Below are positions 63,201 to 64,000 of a stretch of 64,000 nt of DNA, piece by piece. A program made the translations under genes and the position numbers. The DNA is from Glandiceps talaboti (lineage: Eukaryota; Hemichordata; Enteropneusta; Spengelidae), in assembly GCF_964340395.1 (NCBI RefSeq), contig NC_135549.1:3542501-3606500 (forward strand). Reading direction: 5' to 3'. The stretch's first letter is position 1; every line of letters begins with the position of its first letter. The notes beneath the pieces are model-generated. The model was given only the letters and a program-made list of their open reading frames with translations. It did not search any database and had not been told where the DNA came from.

Positions 63201-64000
63201 AGCAAGATTGAGGACGACCAAACAATAAAGTGTTTATTCCTACCCCTTTTATCTTTGAGTAAAGCAAAATGAAAGAGACAGTTACACTAAAGGGATATTA
63301 GAGACATTGCTGTTATTGGCTTTGAAGATATAAAAGTGTTGTTACTTTGAAGCTAGAGTTTGTTATCTTTTATTATACGTTGGGCTTGATTTACTGCAAT
63401 CTCTCTCCACATATGGTGCAAATGAACACAATCTACCAAAAATCGAGCTATCTCCTGCTGGGGAAAGGGTGAACAGCACATGTCAGTAGTAATCTACCAC
63501 ACACTTACAGGTGGTTGTAATTGGCTCATTCAGTTTAATACTACAAACTCAACAATCAGTCTGAAAGTAAGTCATGTGAGGATGTGATAACGTCATCATT
63601 TTTATATCAACACGCCAATATTACAATAACATTAAACTACCACTGTCAAAGGTAAGAACGGCTTGTCGTGCTAGATAAAGACATCTTACTACACAGTGAA
63701 GAGAGAGATCATAAAAAATTGAGTCCAACGGCTAGACTAGATGTCTTTTAACAGTATCATTTTGTTGTGTATAAACACTGAAGTACATTATTTGCAGTGG
63801 GAATAATGCTTATTAGGTATGGGGGATAGATTGCATCCCGAGTTTCTGAAAATAATACATCTACATCAGATTTGATTTGTAGAAATTCACAAGAGGATTA
63901 TAATGTTAAGAGATATATATCACTTTGTTATATCCCATTGAAACCAGATGATAACGATAACATCATCAACTTTGTCAAGAACACAAACTTTATACACTGA
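60299..64000. other. Right-edge stretch without a supported gene
   Basis: AT-rich, CpG-poor sequence until about 63.6 kb, where CpG becomes more frequent again. A (CA)n run lies near 62633-62656. The open frame at 63016-63228 is hydrophobic and followed by AATAAA, but has no convincing splice acceptor and no domain I know. Confidence 0.5.

Noticed and set aside
63016-63228. 70-codon hydrophobic frame followed by AATAAA
   Set aside because: Composition is what AT-rich sequence gives by chance; no domain or acceptor.

Overview
This window is animal nuclear DNA: AT-rich, with GT-AG introns, microsatellites and minisatellites everywhere, and no operons. The best anchor is a complete FBXL5 gene (iron- and oxygen-sensing F-box protein). 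A single-exon LRR-Ig receptor, a single-exon PF03407-type glycosyltransferase and a dead Tx1/L1-like LINE fragment are also present. Together these suggest a marine bilaterian invertebrate, either an invertebrate deuterostome (hemichordate or lancelet type) or a spiralian. I cannot narrow it further from sequence alone.

Layout. 1-4 kb: no gene seen. 4.2-6.6 kb, 10.9-15.4 kb and 32.5-33.5 kb, all on the minus strand: three paralogous two-exon genes for ~181-189 aa proteins. Each has its intron at the same phase-1 glycine codon and shares the KYSKE, MRP-S-T, GFSK-GEGR, WEYGW and SFYR motifs. From memory they resemble the SPMIP1 (ATP6V1FNB) sperm axoneme microtubule inner protein family. 21.5-23.6 kb, minus: a 692 aa LRR-Ig transmembrane receptor whose tail ends in an ITAM-spaced pair of YxxL motifs. 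26.3-27.3 kb, plus: a 341 aa type II membrane glycosyltransferase-like protein, with a 228 bp foldback MITE just upstream and very long CATA/TATG arrays just downstream. 34.6-46.9 kb, plus: FBXL5 in eight coding exons (686 aa), with the hemerythrin iron ligands, the F-box and the C-terminal Fe-S cysteines all visible. 46.9-64 kb: a dead LINE, a hAT/P-like MITE and many minisatellites. There are also a few weakly supported exon candidates, the best at 59980-60141.

At the largest scale, CpG is common from 1 to about 35.7 kb and becomes scarce from there to about 63.6 kb. The change starts about 1 kb inside FBXL5. I read this as mosaic gene-body methylation: FBXL5 would be a broadly expressed, methylated unit, and the accessory and sperm-type genes to the left would be unmethylated. 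CpG stays low well past the FBXL5 stop codon, which hints at another transcribed unit between 47 and 64 kb that I could not assemble.

The genes do not form a pathway. FBXL5 targets iron-regulatory protein 2 for degradation in its family. The three paralogs are probably ciliary or sperm structural proteins. The LRR-Ig protein looks like a cell-surface adhesion or immune-type receptor.
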